Assembly: GCA_040793985.1 (NCBI GenBank)
Contig: JBFNJI010000001.1
Location: forward strand, 1 to 64,000
Origin: Thiodiazotropha sp040793985
Lineage (GTDB): Bacteria; Pseudomonadota; Gammaproteobacteria; Chromatiales; Chromatiaceae
Direction of reading: 5' to 3'
DNA length: 64,000 bases
The notes under the pieces were generated by a model. It made no database searches and was not told where the DNA came from. It worked only from the letters and a program-made list of their open reading frames with translations. The position numbers were made by a program, and so were the translations under genes. Shown here one piece after another: positions 18,596 through 28,114 of the stretch; position 1 is the stretch's first letter; the number at the start of each line of letters is the position of its first letter.

Positions 18596-20521
18596 ATGTC
18601 GCTGAATACAGCGCTGTCGGTAACAACCACAAAGCAAAGCATGTCAAATCTCCTCATTAACGCGGAAAAGAAACTTCGTAAAGGCAAGCTCAGTGAAGCC
18701 TACAAGCTGATCGAGCGGGCATTGAAAAAAGACCCGAATAATCCTGAACTGCAATACCTGATCGGTGAAACACTTCTGCTCCAGGGCCAGGCGGATCCGG
18801 CGCTCGAGTATCTGAAACAGGCGTTAGCGAGCGGCCAGGCAAAACCCTGCTGGTATGTGATATGCGGCATGGCACTTGAACAGAAAGGCCTGTTCGAAGA
18901 CGCCGAGAAATCCTACAACCTGGCTGAAATGTCGGGCTGTGATGATGACCGCATGTACTACATGTTAGGAAACTTCCACACCAACGTAACGCAAAACTTC
19001 TCGAAGGCTGAACTTTACTATGCCAACCTGATCAGTAGAAAACCAAACGCCTTTGTCGCTTATTTGGGCCTGAGTGGACTCTATATACTGCAAAAGCGAT
19101 ACGAAGAAGCCATCCAGGCATTGGATTACTGTTTGACGAACGGTCATGAAACCGCAGAGGTTTATATCAATCTCTGCAATGCCCTATCCAACCAAGGTAG
19201 GCAGAAAGATGCACTCAACTGCATAAAAAAGGCGATTGAGATAGATCCGAAGCACAATATCGCCAAGCAAAACTATATTGCTCAGCTCGTATACACAATA
19301 GATGACCAATCCGTTCTGTTTCGTGAAATAAAAAACATAACGCAATCGTTAAACAAACAGGCAAAAAAACGCTACCAGGGCACGGTTGACAGAACACCCG
19401 GCAGAAAACTGCGTCTTGGATTCGTCTCCGCGGATCTGCGTCACCATGCCATTGCCTTCTATTTCAAACCCATCCTGGATGAGATGGACAGAAGCAGGTT
19501 TTCAATACACTTTTATTATAATAATACCTTGTACGACGATATTACTCGGGAGATCAGGGCACAATCGGATAGCTGGTGCGAATGCCAGTTATTAAGCGAT
19601 GAACAACTCTGTAATCAGGTGCGTGCGGATAAAATCGACATCCTTATCGATCTGTCCAATCATTCACTCGGCAATCGACTTACCGCTTTCAATCAAAGGC
19701 CTGCCCCGATGCAGGTGTCATGGCTTGGGCTGCCGGTAACGACAGGTATGAACTGTATCGATTTTTCGATCAAGGACAGTTCCCTGATTGAACTGTGCGA
19801 CCTTGAAAAGAACTCCAGCGAAAAGATACTACCCATTGACAATTTGACTTTCTATAAATCACTTTTCGAGCTTCCGCCGTTGACCGAGCCACCATGTGTA
19901 AAGAATGGATTTGTCACTTTTGGCTCATTCAATGTGCTTCGAAAAGTCGACAGTGAAACCCTGGAAGCCTGGGCAACCCTTTTACAGAAGTCACCAGGCT
20001 CCAGGATCCGCATGGTCATCGATGACTACGACAACAGTCTGATGCGTGATCATATCCATGAGATCTTCGCGCGGCACGATGTTGACGTTTCGTCCGTATA
20101 TCTTCACCCCAGGCTGCCGATCATGGAATATCTGCAGTCCCATCGTGAAGTCGACATAGCCCTGGATCCCTACCCCTATCATGGTCAGACTACTTCCTTC
20201 AATTCATTGCTGATGGGCCTGCCGCTGGTTTCGAGAGCCGGCAAGTCAACCGCCAGCAATATATCCACAAGAATCCTCACGGCGATCAACAGAGCGCAAT
20301 GGATCGCCAGGGATTTCGCTGAATATATCGAGATAGCGCTGGCCCTGGCACAGGATACGGATGCGCTGGTGTCGATTCGAAGGGAGTTGCGCATGGAGGT
20401 GGAAAACTCGTCTATCATGGACTATAGACAGCATGCCGCAAACATAGAAATGGCTTTGTTGAACGGTTGGAGCATGCTGTACGGAGCCAGTGGCAATAAC
20501 ACCAACAATAAGGTTTCATAA
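18596..20521 (+). CDS. TPR/SPINDLY-family O-GlcNAc transferase-like glycosyltransferase (GT41)
   Basis: 641 residues. Residues about 20-235 are tetratricopeptide repeats (for example GKLSEAYKLIERALKKDPNNPEL). The rest is a GT41 catalytic region with GFVSADLRHHAIAFYFKPIL, DILIDLSNHSLGNRLTAF, RPAPMQVSWLGLPVTTG, FGSFNVLRKVD and DPYPYHGQTTS. GT41 enzymes transfer GlcNAc or other sugars from UDP- or GDP-sugars to Ser/Thr of proteins. The usual GHT triplet reads NHS here, keeping the histidine. Bacterial members often modify flagellin or surface proteins. It opens a row of modification genes, which supports protein or surface decoration. Confidence 0.9.
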   Translation: MSLNTALSVTTTKQSMSNLLINAEKKLRKGKLSEAYKLIERALKKDPNNPELQYLIGETLLLQGQADPALEYLKQALASGQAKPCWYVICGMALEQKGLFEDAEKSYNLAEMSGCDDDRMYYMLGNFHTNVTQNFSKAELYYANLISRKPNAFVAYLGLSGLYILQKRYEEAIQALDYCLTNGHETAEVYINLCNALSNQGRQKDALNCIKKAIEIDPKHNIAKQNYIAQLVYTIDDQSVLFREIKNITQSLNKQAKKRYQGTVDRTPGRKLRLGFVSADLRHHAIAFYFKPILDEMDRSRFSIHFYYNNTLYDDITREIRAQSDSWCECQLLSDEQLCNQVRADKIDILIDLSNHSLGNRLTAFNQRPAPMQVSWLGLPVTTGMNCIDFSIKDSSLIELCDLEKNSSEKILPIDNLTFYKSLFELPPLTEPPCVKNGFVTFGSFNVLRKVDSETLEAWATLLQKSPGSRIRMVIDDYDNSLMRDHIHEIFARHDVDVSSVYLHPRLPIMEYLQSHREVDIALDPYPYHGQTTSFNSLLMGLPLVSRAGKSTASNISTRILTAINRAQWIARDFAEYIEIALALAQDTDALVSIRRELRMEVENSSIMDYRQHAANIEMALLNGWSMLYGASGNNTNNKVS

Positions 20522-20569
20522 ACGATCACCTCGACTAGTAGTTGTTCAATCAGGAGTACCCGTAAAACC

Positions 20570-22030
20570 ATGAACATGTCAGAAAACGCAGAATCAATCG
20601 AGGCGACAATCCCTGAAATCGATATTGTGACTCGACTGCGGCGCTGGGCCAATGCCGAGGATCGTGTGCAAGCCAGCAACGAGGTCAAGGCCTACACAGA
20701 GCAGTTGATCGAACAGACCGGGCGCGGCATGTTATTGCGCGAGGCCGACCTGAGAGGGCTGGATCTCTCCGGATTCGACCTGCGGTTGTCGGTCTTGAAC
20801 CGTGCGGTGCTCCATGGCACCGATCTCAGTGATGCCAACCTTGCCGGCGCAACCATAGTCTGTGCCGGCATGGAGAGGACCCTGCTCAAGAGAGCCAACA
20901 TGCGCGGTGTCTACATGCATGCATTTGCCGCCCAGGTCTGCGACTTCAGCGGCGCCGACATGCGCGATCTCACGGATGCCACCGGCAGCCTTTTTCACGG
21001 CTGCTTCATGACCGGCGTGGATTTCTCCGGCGCTGCCATTGCCGGCACCACTTTCTACCAATGCATCATGGATCAGACCCGCTTCGTACGCAGCAACCTG
21101 CAGGGCTCGACCATTAACGAATGCCATCTGGGTGGCGCAGATTTAACCGCCGCTCAGGTTTCCCAATTGGCGATTACAAAATGCGACATGCGCGGCGCCA
21201 CCCTCTACGAGGCAAGTGGCGAGGGTTTTACCCTGCAGCGTCTGCTCGATGCCGAAGGTTTGACACTGTCGCAGGCAAACCTCCCCGGATTAAGGATTCG
21301 CGGCTGCACCCTCTCCGGGCTCAAGGCGAAAAGCCTGGCCGCCCGGGAAGCCGACATATCCGCCGTCTCCATGCCCTCATGCGACTTTACAACCGCGGAT
21401 CTGGAGCATGCCAGACTGATCAATGTCACTCTGGAAAACGCCCGCTTCAGCGGTTGCAAACTGGATAACGCCCTACTCACCAACTGCATGGCGGACCATG
21501 GCGACTTCAGTGGCGCGACCGGCGAGAATATCGCGGTGAGGGAGTCCTCGTTCCAACATGCGAACATGGCCCGTTTTACCGCCAGGTGCGCCCACTTCAG
21601 GGATTGCAATCTATCCTTTGCCAGTTTGCGCAATGCCTATCTCTACCGGGCCATGATTACCGGCGATCCGCCAAAATCGATGTCGATGATGGAGACCGAT
21701 CTCTCTGAGACAACCCTGGTCCAATCCTACATCGCCGGAAACCTGAGTGGTGCCAACCTGCGCGGGGCGTTGATGGTCTATGCGCGTTTGAACCAGGCGG
21801 TCCTGACGGATGCGGACCTGACCGGATCCACCCTGTTTGGCGCCAGCCTGGTAAAGACCATCTTCGATGGTGCCAAGCTCGACAGTGTGACCGGTCCTGT
21901 TTTCAGCGACCGCAGTAGTGGATTGCAGCAGGCATTGGCAGTGGCAAGCGGTGAAAGCAGCAGTCACCTGGCGTCCTTTGTCGATGGCCTTGAGGGTCTG
22001 TTGCGGGACCAGCAGCGAGGATCGACTTGA
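20570..22030 (+). CDS. Pentapeptide-repeat protein
   Basis: 486 residues. After an N-terminal helical segment (LRRWANAEDRVQASNEVK), most of the protein is built from pentapeptide repeats of the A(D/N)LxG type, such as ADLRGLDLSGFDL and ANLSGANLRGALM, predicting one or two long right-handed quadrilateral beta-helices. Pentapeptide proteins serve as scaffolds or DNA mimics; no catalytic motif is visible. Its stop TGA overlaps the TTG start of the next gene, so the two are translationally coupled. Function within the island is unknown. Confidence 0.9.
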   Translation: MNMSENAESIEATIPEIDIVTRLRRWANAEDRVQASNEVKAYTEQLIEQTGRGMLLREADLRGLDLSGFDLRLSVLNRAVLHGTDLSDANLAGATIVCAGMERTLLKRANMRGVYMHAFAAQVCDFSGADMRDLTDATGSLFHGCFMTGVDFSGAAIAGTTFYQCIMDQTRFVRSNLQGSTINECHLGGADLTAAQVSQLAITKCDMRGATLYEASGEGFTLQRLLDAEGLTLSQANLPGLRIRGCTLSGLKAKSLAAREADISAVSMPSCDFTTADLEHARLINVTLENARFSGCKLDNALLTNCMADHGDFSGATGENIAVRESSFQHANMARFTARCAHFRDCNLSFASLRNAYLYRAMITGDPPKSMSMMETDLSETTLVQSYIAGNLSGANLRGALMVYARLNQAVLTDADLTGSTLFGASLVKTIFDGAKLDSVTGPVFSDRSSGLQQALAVASGESSSHLASFVDGLEGLLRDQQRGST

Positions 22031-23070
22031 CAGTTGAGACTCAACCTCAAGCGACGATCGATATAGCGTTGCCCGAGGCCGAGGCAGTCTGCAAGCAGGC
22101 CCTGTCACGATTCATCGAACCCCTTGCCGCGGCCGAAGAGGTCACTGCGCAATTGCTGGACGCGGAACTCAGAGGGAAGCACTCTCACGGTGTCGTACGC
22201 ATCCCCTGGTTGAAAGGGCGCATCGGCCATTTTCATCATCGGACACCGCAGATATCTCAACCCTTGCCCTGGTTACACCACCTCGAGTGTCGACACAGCC
22301 TCGGGTATCTCGCGGCTCGCGAGGCACAGCAGCGCATGTTGCGCATGCTATCGGATCGGGACTTCGCGGTGACGGTATGCAGGGACGCCTTCCCCACTGG
22401 CGTGCTGGGTGACTATTTGAGGCCATTGGCAGAATCGGGACAGGTTGCTGTGGGTTTCGCCACCAGCCCTCCCCTCCTCTCCCTGCACAGGGATACCGCG
22501 CCGACACTTGGCACAAACCCCCTTGGGGTCGCGATGCCGGCAACGGCGGGCAAGCCTGCGTTTGTTGCCGATGTTTCACCTGCCTCCACAACCTTCGGGC
22601 AGTTGCTGGCCATGCTCTCCGGATTCGAGGGCGATCTGAGTGACGCAACCCTGGTGACATCCGCTGGCAAACCGCCCGCAGCGCTCAGTGAGCTGTTCGA
22701 TGAGCGGGGCAGCTTCAGCGGCGGCATCATCCAGTCCATGGACAGTGCTATGGGTCGACGCCAATATGCCTTGATCATGGCGATCGAATTGATGACCTCG
22801 CTATTTGCCGGAAAAACCACAACCGGCGGCCTGGTGCTGATCGCCTTCGATCCCCACCGCTTGCCGGGACTGCATCCCGAGGCCGCCACTTCGGTGATCG
22901 AGCGTATTGCCCGGGAGCTTGACTGGCAAAGCATCCCTGGCGGCCATGGTGAGTCGAGGCGGCGCGCACTCCTGGACCGGGGCACCCTGCCGCTTCCTGA
23001 AGCCCTTTGGAGCAGGTTAAAAAACCTCGCCGCAGGGGATATGGCCACAGCCACAAAGACAGGCATTTGA
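22027..23070 (+). CDS. Malate/L-lactate/ureidoglycolate dehydrogenase family (Ldh2-type) oxidoreductase
   Basis: 347 residues. The Ldh2/YbiC fold is indicated by AELRGKHSHGVVRIPWL (the HSHG motif, near residue 54), TLGTNPLGVAMP (NPLG cofactor loop) and a GLVLIAFDP segment near the C-terminus. The family reduces or oxidises 2-hydroxy acids with NAD(P). The start is TTG 22027, overlapping the preceding stop (TTGA). The substrate is unknown; in this setting a sugar acid or acyl precursor is a guess. Confidence 0.85.
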   Translation: MTVETQPQATIDIALPEAEAVCKQALSRFIEPLAAAEEVTAQLLDAELRGKHSHGVVRIPWLKGRIGHFHHRTPQISQPLPWLHHLECRHSLGYLAAREAQQRMLRMLSDRDFAVTVCRDAFPTGVLGDYLRPLAESGQVAVGFATSPPLLSLHRDTAPTLGTNPLGVAMPATAGKPAFVADVSPASTTFGQLLAMLSGFEGDLSDATLVTSAGKPPAALSELFDERGSFSGGIIQSMDSAMGRRQYALIMAIELMTSLFAGKTTTGGLVLIAFDPHRLPGLHPEAATSVIERIARELDWQSIPGGHGESRRRALLDRGTLPLPEALWSRLKNLAAGDMATATKTGI

Positions 23071-23073
23071 ACA

Positions 23074-24180
23074 TTGAATAGCGACGTTGCGACCACGCTG
23101 CTTGTATTTCCTGTCGACATGGATGCCGCTGATCGATTCCTGTCAGTTGCCGCTGCCTTGGGTATAAGGATCATCGGTGCCAGTTCTGTCGAAGATCCTC
23201 CGGCCAAAGAAGCACTGGAGACACTGATCCATCTGCCCTACATTTCAGATTCCGGATTTTTAGACACCTTGAAAACCCGCCTAGAGGAGTACCAGGTCAC
23301 CCATGTCTATACACCCCACCCAGGGGTATGGACGCTGCTCAACGAGTTGCTGCAGGAACAGTCGCCCGATTTTCGCTTCACCCTCTGCCAGCCCTCTCCC
23401 TACCAGTCGATCTGGCAGGATGCCGAGGCAGGCTATAGCTGGGCAGAGACGATTCTGACCGATCCCTTTCCACAGAGACTGCTGTCAACGGACGGCAATC
23501 TGAAGCCGGCGCTCACTCCTGGAGAGTATGCCGGACTCTATAAACAGTTTTTCCAGATACCCGGGCAATGCGATCTGCAGAAACTGACGGCATTCGTCCA
23601 CCTGGCACGCTGCCTGCCGGAGGGGGATTTACTGGAGATCGGATCGCTCGCCGGTCGTTCTGCATTCGCCCTGGCCTGGCTGGCCGAACGTTACGGGTTG
23701 GGCAGCCTGGTCAGTGTCGATCCCTGGTCAAACCGGGCGATAGAGGATCAGGGCCCAGCGGCGGAGATTCTCAACCGGGATATGGCGGGTATCGGCTTCG
23801 AAAGGATCTTCCAGGTCTATATCAGCAACATCTCGATACTGGCCAATGCGGCATATATCCGCGACATATCGGTCAAGGCGATCGATGCTTACATGCGGGC
23901 CGCTGCCGAGGGGGTATTGGAGAGCCCCTGGCTTGGCAGCGTAACTGTCACGGGGAAGATCTCGCTGCTCCACGTGGACGGCAATCACGAATATAACCAC
24001 GTGTGCCAGGATCTCGAAACATGGGAGCCCAGTGTTATGCCCGGCGGCTGGGTCTTGTTGGACGACTACCGGTGGGCATTCGGCGATGGCCCCAAGCGGG
24101 CGGGTGACGAGCTGTTGGCAAGCGGGCGATACGATCACTCCTTTACCCTGGGCGATACGCTCTATCTGAGAAAAGGCTAA
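23074..24180 (+). CDS. Class I SAM-dependent methyltransferase (Methyltransf_24-like) with extra N-terminal domain
   Basis: 368 residues. Residues about 1-165 form an unrecognised alpha/beta domain beginning TLLVFPVDMDAADRFLSVA. The C-terminal half contains LLEIGSLAGRSAFALAWLA (SAM loop, about residue 188), SVDPWS, LLHVDGNHEYNHVCQDL and PGGWVLLDDY, typical of class I methyltransferases encoded in glycan and cephalosporin-hydroxylase-like families. The start TTG 23074 lies three bases after the previous stop. It converges on the NeuD-like gene. Substrate unknown. Confidence 0.8.
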   Translation: MNSDVATTLLVFPVDMDAADRFLSVAAALGIRIIGASSVEDPPAKEALETLIHLPYISDSGFLDTLKTRLEEYQVTHVYTPHPGVWTLLNELLQEQSPDFRFTLCQPSPYQSIWQDAEAGYSWAETILTDPFPQRLLSTDGNLKPALTPGEYAGLYKQFFQIPGQCDLQKLTAFVHLARCLPEGDLLEIGSLAGRSAFALAWLAERYGLGSLVSVDPWSNRAIEDQGPAAEILNRDMAGIGFERIFQVYISNISILANAAYIRDISVKAIDAYMRAAAEGVLESPWLGSVTVTGKISLLHVDGNHEYNHVCQDLETWEPSVMPGGWVLLDDYRWAFGDGPKRAGDELLASGRYDHSFTLGDTLYLRKG

Positions 24181-24203
24181 ACGACGCTCGCCGGATCGCG
24201 CAA

Positions 24204-24887
24204 TCACCGGAGACTTGGCCCCAAATCCTCAGCCGTCTGAATATGTTCCCGAATCACCTTCGCGGGAGATCCCACTGCGATCACATGATCGGGTATGTCG
24301 CGGGTGACGGTCGAACCGGCCCCGATGAGACTGCCACGGCCAATCCTGATCTGCTCGATGACCTGGCACCCCAATCCCAGGTAGCTATCCTCGCCGCACA
24401 CCACATCACCGGCAACCCGGCTCCCCGGCCCTGCGAACACCGCGCGCTCGATATGGGCACCGTGGCCGATGGTGACCTGCCAGTCCAGAGCGACGAAATC
24501 ATCGAGCCTGGCCCCGTGATTGATGGCGTTCATCCCCATCAACAACACACCCCTACCCAGCTTGGCGTGTGCGGAGACGTAGGAGGATGGATTGACGATG
24601 GCCGGGCAATCGGCCCCCTTCTGCAACAGCAGCTCGCCATATCGCCGACGTGCCACCGGGTTGCCGATACCAACGGCGAAACAGTGCGTGGCGGTAAACG
24701 CGGCATCGAACAGCAATTCATCCCCGCCGAGTACCGGCACTCCGTTGACAAGCTCCCCTGCCCTTCGGGTACGGTCGATGAATCCCGCAGCCGTAAACGC
24801 CGCGAGTTGGGCTACGTCCAGTAGACAGCCTGCATGGCCGCCGCTGCCGATGATCACCAGTGGTTTGTCATTTTCACTACTGTTCAT
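24204..24887 (-). CDS. NeuD-family sugar O-acyltransferase (hexapeptide repeats)
   Basis: 227 residues. An N-terminal Rossmann-like part (LVIIGSGGHAGCLLDVA, GVPVLGG) is followed by a left-handed beta-helix of hexapeptide repeats ending IGAGSTVTRDIPDHVIAVGSPAKVI. This layout is that of NeuD/PglD-type acetyltransferases that acylate amino sugars. The start ATG overlaps the stop of the upstream PaaK-like gene (ATGA), so the two are coupled, suggesting that the ligase supplies an activated acyl group. Confidence 0.9.
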   Translation of the reverse strand: MNSSENDKPLVIIGSGGHAGCLLDVAQLAAFTAAGFIDRTRRAGELVNGVPVLGGDELLFDAAFTATHCFAVGIGNPVARRRYGELLLQKGADCPAIVNPSSYVSAHAKLGRGVLLMGMNAINHGARLDDFVALDWQVTIGHGAHIERAVFAGPGSRVAGDVVCGEDSYLGLGCQVIEQIRIGRGSLIGAGSTVTRDIPDHVIAVGSPAKVIREHIQTAEDLGPSLR

Positions 24888-26218
24888 TGTCGAGGAGCTG
24901 GTCTGCGATCTATTACCCGGCGTGCCTTGAACTGGCTGCGTGGAAAGCTGCCCGACTCCATTGGCACCAGGGTTACCCTCAAGCCCAATGCGCCCTGCAG
25001 GCGCTGTTCGGCCTCTACCTGAAAATCCTTGGCATTCACAGTGCCATCATATTCTGCCTCGATTCGGACTTCATCCAGTTCACCCTCGCGTTCAAGTACT
25101 ATCCTGAACTCGGTACCCATGCCTTCCATGTCGCGCAGCAGTTGCTCAACATCACCCGGATAGAACTTTACCCCGCGGACAATGATCATATCGTCAAGTC
25201 GTCCGATGATGCCGTGGGGCATTCGCGGATAGGTGCGGCCACAGCCACAGGGCTCATCGCTGATGAGGGTTTCATCGCCGGGAAAATAACGGATCATGGG
25301 TTGTGACTTCCGCCACAGATGGGTATAGACGACCGCTCCCCTGCGATTGTAACCGAGGGGGCGGTTCGGATCGTGCGGATCAACCACCTCGGTATAGTCC
25401 ACATCCTGATAGACATGCATGCCGCCGCCGTGGGAGCACTCCATGTTAGAACAGGGGTGGAGCTCGGCGACATTGCCGAAATCGATGGCGCGTAGGCCGA
25501 AACCCGATTCGAGCCTTTGCCTTACGCTTGCAATTGCCGCCCCCGGCTCACCGCCGAAAAAACCCAGCCGCAGACTGCCCGATGCCAACTCGATTCCCCT
25601 GGCACGGGCCGTTTCCAGGATATGCAGGCAAAAAGAGGGTGTCCCGCAGATCACCGTTGCCCCCACCTGCTGCAGCATCGCGATTTGTCGTTCGGTATTA
25701 CCGCCCGCCATGGGCAGCACCTTCGCGCCGATGCGTTCGGCCGCCTCGAGCAATCCCCAACCACCGACATAGAGGCTCAATGGAAATACGATCTGCACGA
25801 TATCCGATGGCCTGAGTCCGGCGGCCCAGCACTGCATGGCCTGGGCCTCGGTGATGTGTTCCCAATCCTCCCCGCTTATCGCGAACAGGGTGGGATTTCC
25901 CGTGGTCCCGGAGGTGCCTTGGATGCGTTTGATCTCTCTAAAGTCGACCCCCAAATAGTTACCGAAGGGTGGATGATCGCGTTGCGATTGCCGCAGCATG
26001 GACTTGGTGACTACCGGCACCTTGGTTGCAAAGTCATTCAGGTCCCCGATGTCATCCGGGTGCACGCCCTTGGCATCATAGAGGTGGCGATAGAAGGCTA
26101 TCTGCGAATAGGCGTAGCTCAATTGATGTTTGAGACGAGCGAAGATCAAGCCCAGGCGTTCATCGGCAGCAAGTGTCTCCCGTTGCTCATCCCAGAAAAG
26201 CTCACTGGGCGAATGCAT
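24884..26218 (-). CDS. PaaK-like adenylate-forming acyl ligase
   Basis: 444 residues, similar to phenylacetate-CoA ligase: KRIQGTSGTTGNPTLFAIS (ATP-binding loop, about residue 96), an ANL core, IGRLDDMIIVRGVKFYPGDVE, and a C-terminal PaaK-type extension ending in SQFKARRVIDRR with the catalytic-type lysine. It may form an acyl-CoA or acyl adenylate; aryl specificity is not established. It is coupled to the neuD-like gene. Its start is only 13 bases from the start of the divergent methyltransferase gene. Confidence 0.85.
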   Translation of the reverse strand: MHSPSELFWDEQRETLAADERLGLIFARLKHQLSYAYSQIAFYRHLYDAKGVHPDDIGDLNDFATKVPVVTKSMLRQSQRDHPPFGNYLGVDFREIKRIQGTSGTTGNPTLFAISGEDWEHITEAQAMQCWAAGLRPSDIVQIVFPLSLYVGGWGLLEAAERIGAKVLPMAGGNTERQIAMLQQVGATVICGTPSFCLHILETARARGIELASGSLRLGFFGGEPGAAIASVRQRLESGFGLRAIDFGNVAELHPCSNMECSHGGGMHVYQDVDYTEVVDPHDPNRPLGYNRRGAVVYTHLWRKSQPMIRYFPGDETLISDEPCGCGRTYPRMPHGIIGRLDDMIIVRGVKFYPGDVEQLLRDMEGMGTEFRIVLEREGELDEVRIEAEYDGTVNAKDFQVEAEQRLQGALGLRVTLVPMESGSFPRSQFKARRVIDRRPAPRQ

Positions 26219-26231
26219 CTTTACAGGTCAT

Positions 26232-27047
26232 ATGATAAATCATGATGCTAGTATACCAACAATGAATTGTTATATATGCAAGGCCCCGACACGTCACTAT
26301 TTCCGCAAGAGATTCGACCGCTTCGGTCTCGATAGCGTGGATTACTGGCGCTGTATCGAGTGCGGCACCGTTTATGCGGAGACCCTGTTGCAGCTAACCG
26401 AAGAGAGATGGCGCCACGTTTGCGAAGCCTACCACAGCAGCTACCGCGGCAGTGGTGAAAATCCTGATGATCCCAACTGGCGGGTGCGTCTGGAGCAACA
26501 GGCGAAGGTTCTGTTGAGGCTAGGCGACAACGGTTTGCTGGACACAAGCAAGCCCTGGCTCGACTATGGTTGCGGTGAGGGAGAACTTGCCAGCCTGCTT
26601 GGCCAGCGAGTCGATGAGATCGCCTGCTACGATCGGTATTGGCATAGGGACGGTTACATCGAGGAGCCGGATTTGATTCCCGGCCATTTCACCGTGGTCG
26701 TGTCCACCTCCACCCTGGAACACCTGCGCGACCGCTTGAGCATGGATGCCATCGCCGGGCTTAGCGCCGGGAGTGGCTGTCTCGCCCTCCACACCCTGGT
26801 CCGCGGGGAGATTCCGCGGAATCCATCCTGGTTCTATCTGCTGCCGGTGCATACCATCTTCTATACCAACGAGGGGATGGCCAGGCTGTTCGAGCAATGG
26901 GGTTTCATCTCGTCCATCTATGCCGTGAATGCGCGATTATGGATCTGCTTCCGCAAGCCAATGAACGAGCTGCTGAGACAATGGCCGGAACTGGCAGAGT
27001 CGCCGGGGCTGAAGGCAACCGAGGGGTTTCTGGCCTATTGGCCATAG
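26232..27047 (+). CDS. Class I SAM methyltransferase with N-terminal zinc-binding motif
   Basis: About 271 residues from the ATG at 26232, which has an aggt ribosome binding site; the ATG at 26262 is the alternative. The N-terminus reads MNCYICKAP ... WRCIECGTVY, two CxxC pairs that fit a zinc ribbon, followed by WLDYGCGEGELASLLG (SAM loop) and STSTLEHLRDR. This arrangement is common in sugar or lipid methyltransferases of polysaccharide clusters. The gene diverges from the PaaK-like gene and precedes a sulfotransferase gene by 30 bases. Confidence 0.85.
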   Translation: MINHDASIPTMNCYICKAPTRHYFRKRFDRFGLDSVDYWRCIECGTVYAETLLQLTEERWRHVCEAYHSSYRGSGENPDDPNWRVRLEQQAKVLLRLGDNGLLDTSKPWLDYGCGEGELASLLGQRVDEIACYDRYWHRDGYIEEPDLIPGHFTVVVSTSTLEHLRDRLSMDAIAGLSAGSGCLALHTLVRGEIPRNPSWFYLLPVHTIFYTNEGMARLFEQWGFISSIYAVNARLWICFRKPMNELLRQWPELAESPGLKATEGFLAYWP

Positions 27048-27077
27048 CCGCCAATACCGACAACAAGAGATTCAACT

Positions 27078-28088
27078 ATGTCGCAGGAAATGGGTAATCA
27101 ATCGCGAACCGATACGTTTCGCCGCAACCCCGAATTAGAGTCGCTTATCGAGCATCTCAACAACATGCTGCAAAGCCGCGCGGAATCAGAGCTCGAGCGC
27201 TTCGGGTCTCCCGAATTACCCCTGATTCTAGTGGTTGGCGGGCCACGATCAGGAACCACATTGATGATGCAATGGTTGGCGGCCAGCGGTTGTTTCGGTT
27301 ATCCCTCGAACCTGATCGCGCGATTCTACAAGGCACCCTATATCGGCGCCCTGATCCATGAAATGCTGATCAATCCGAAATACCGCTACAAGAACGATTT
27401 CGAGGATGTTCACCCATATACGATAAACAGCAGCTTCTCCTCCGACCTCGGCAAAACCTATGGCCTCGCCGCACCGAACGTGTTTTGGTACTTCTGGCGA
27501 CGTTTCTTCGATTTCAATGATTGCACCTACCTTGACGAAGAGAAACAGCAATCGGCGGATAAGCTGAATTTTGTCAGGGAGTTGGCTGCTGTTGAGTCGG
27601 TATTTAAAAAGCCTTTTGCGATGAAGGGCATCATCGTCAATTGGAACCTGGAGTTTATCGGGCAGTTGTTCAAGAAAATCCTGTTCATACATATGCGCCG
27701 TACCCCAGCCTTTCAGATGCACTCGATCCTCAATGCACGTCAGCGATTCAGGGGCAACCGCGATTTGTGGTGGGGCTTTAAACCGCCGCAATACGAGGCC
27801 CTTCACCTGAACACCCCGGAGGAAGAGGTGGCAGCGCAGATCCACTACACCAGAAGTGCCATAAACAACAGCTTCGATACGCTGGCAGTCGAGCGTCACC
27901 TGACCGTCGACTATGAAGCGTTCTGCGAAGATCCCGGGGCTGTATACGGAATGATTAAGGATAAACTGAACAGCCAGGGCTACATGCTACCCGCAAACTA
28001 CCAGGGTCAGGCAGGCTTCGCTAACAGCAACGGACCTTATACCGAAGGTATAAAATCCCTCGGGGCTGTCTATTCGGGCATGGGCTGA
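27078..28088 (+). CDS. Sulfotransferase-family protein
   Basis: 336 residues. The segment LILVVGGPRSGTTLMMQWL at about residue 51 is the PAPS 5'-phosphosulfate-binding loop of sulfotransferases. KKILFIHMRRTPAFQMHS later corresponds to the 3'-phosphate-binding region. The enzyme would transfer sulfate from PAPS to a sugar, lipid or peptide. It follows the zinc-methyltransferase gene closely in the same direction and converges on the DegT-type aminotransferase gene. Confidence 0.82.
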   Translation: MSQEMGNQSRTDTFRRNPELESLIEHLNNMLQSRAESELERFGSPELPLILVVGGPRSGTTLMMQWLAASGCFGYPSNLIARFYKAPYIGALIHEMLINPKYRYKNDFEDVHPYTINSSFSSDLGKTYGLAAPNVFWYFWRRFFDFNDCTYLDEEKQQSADKLNFVRELAAVESVFKKPFAMKGIIVNWNLEFIGQLFKKILFIHMRRTPAFQMHSILNARQRFRGNRDLWWGFKPPQYEALHLNTPEEEVAAQIHYTRSAINNSFDTLAVERHLTVDYEAFCEDPGAVYGMIKDKLNSQGYMLPANYQGQAGFANSNGPYTEGIKSLGAVYSGMG

Positions 28089-28114
28089 GCCATCGGCAAA
28101 TCGTCAGCGTCGGC

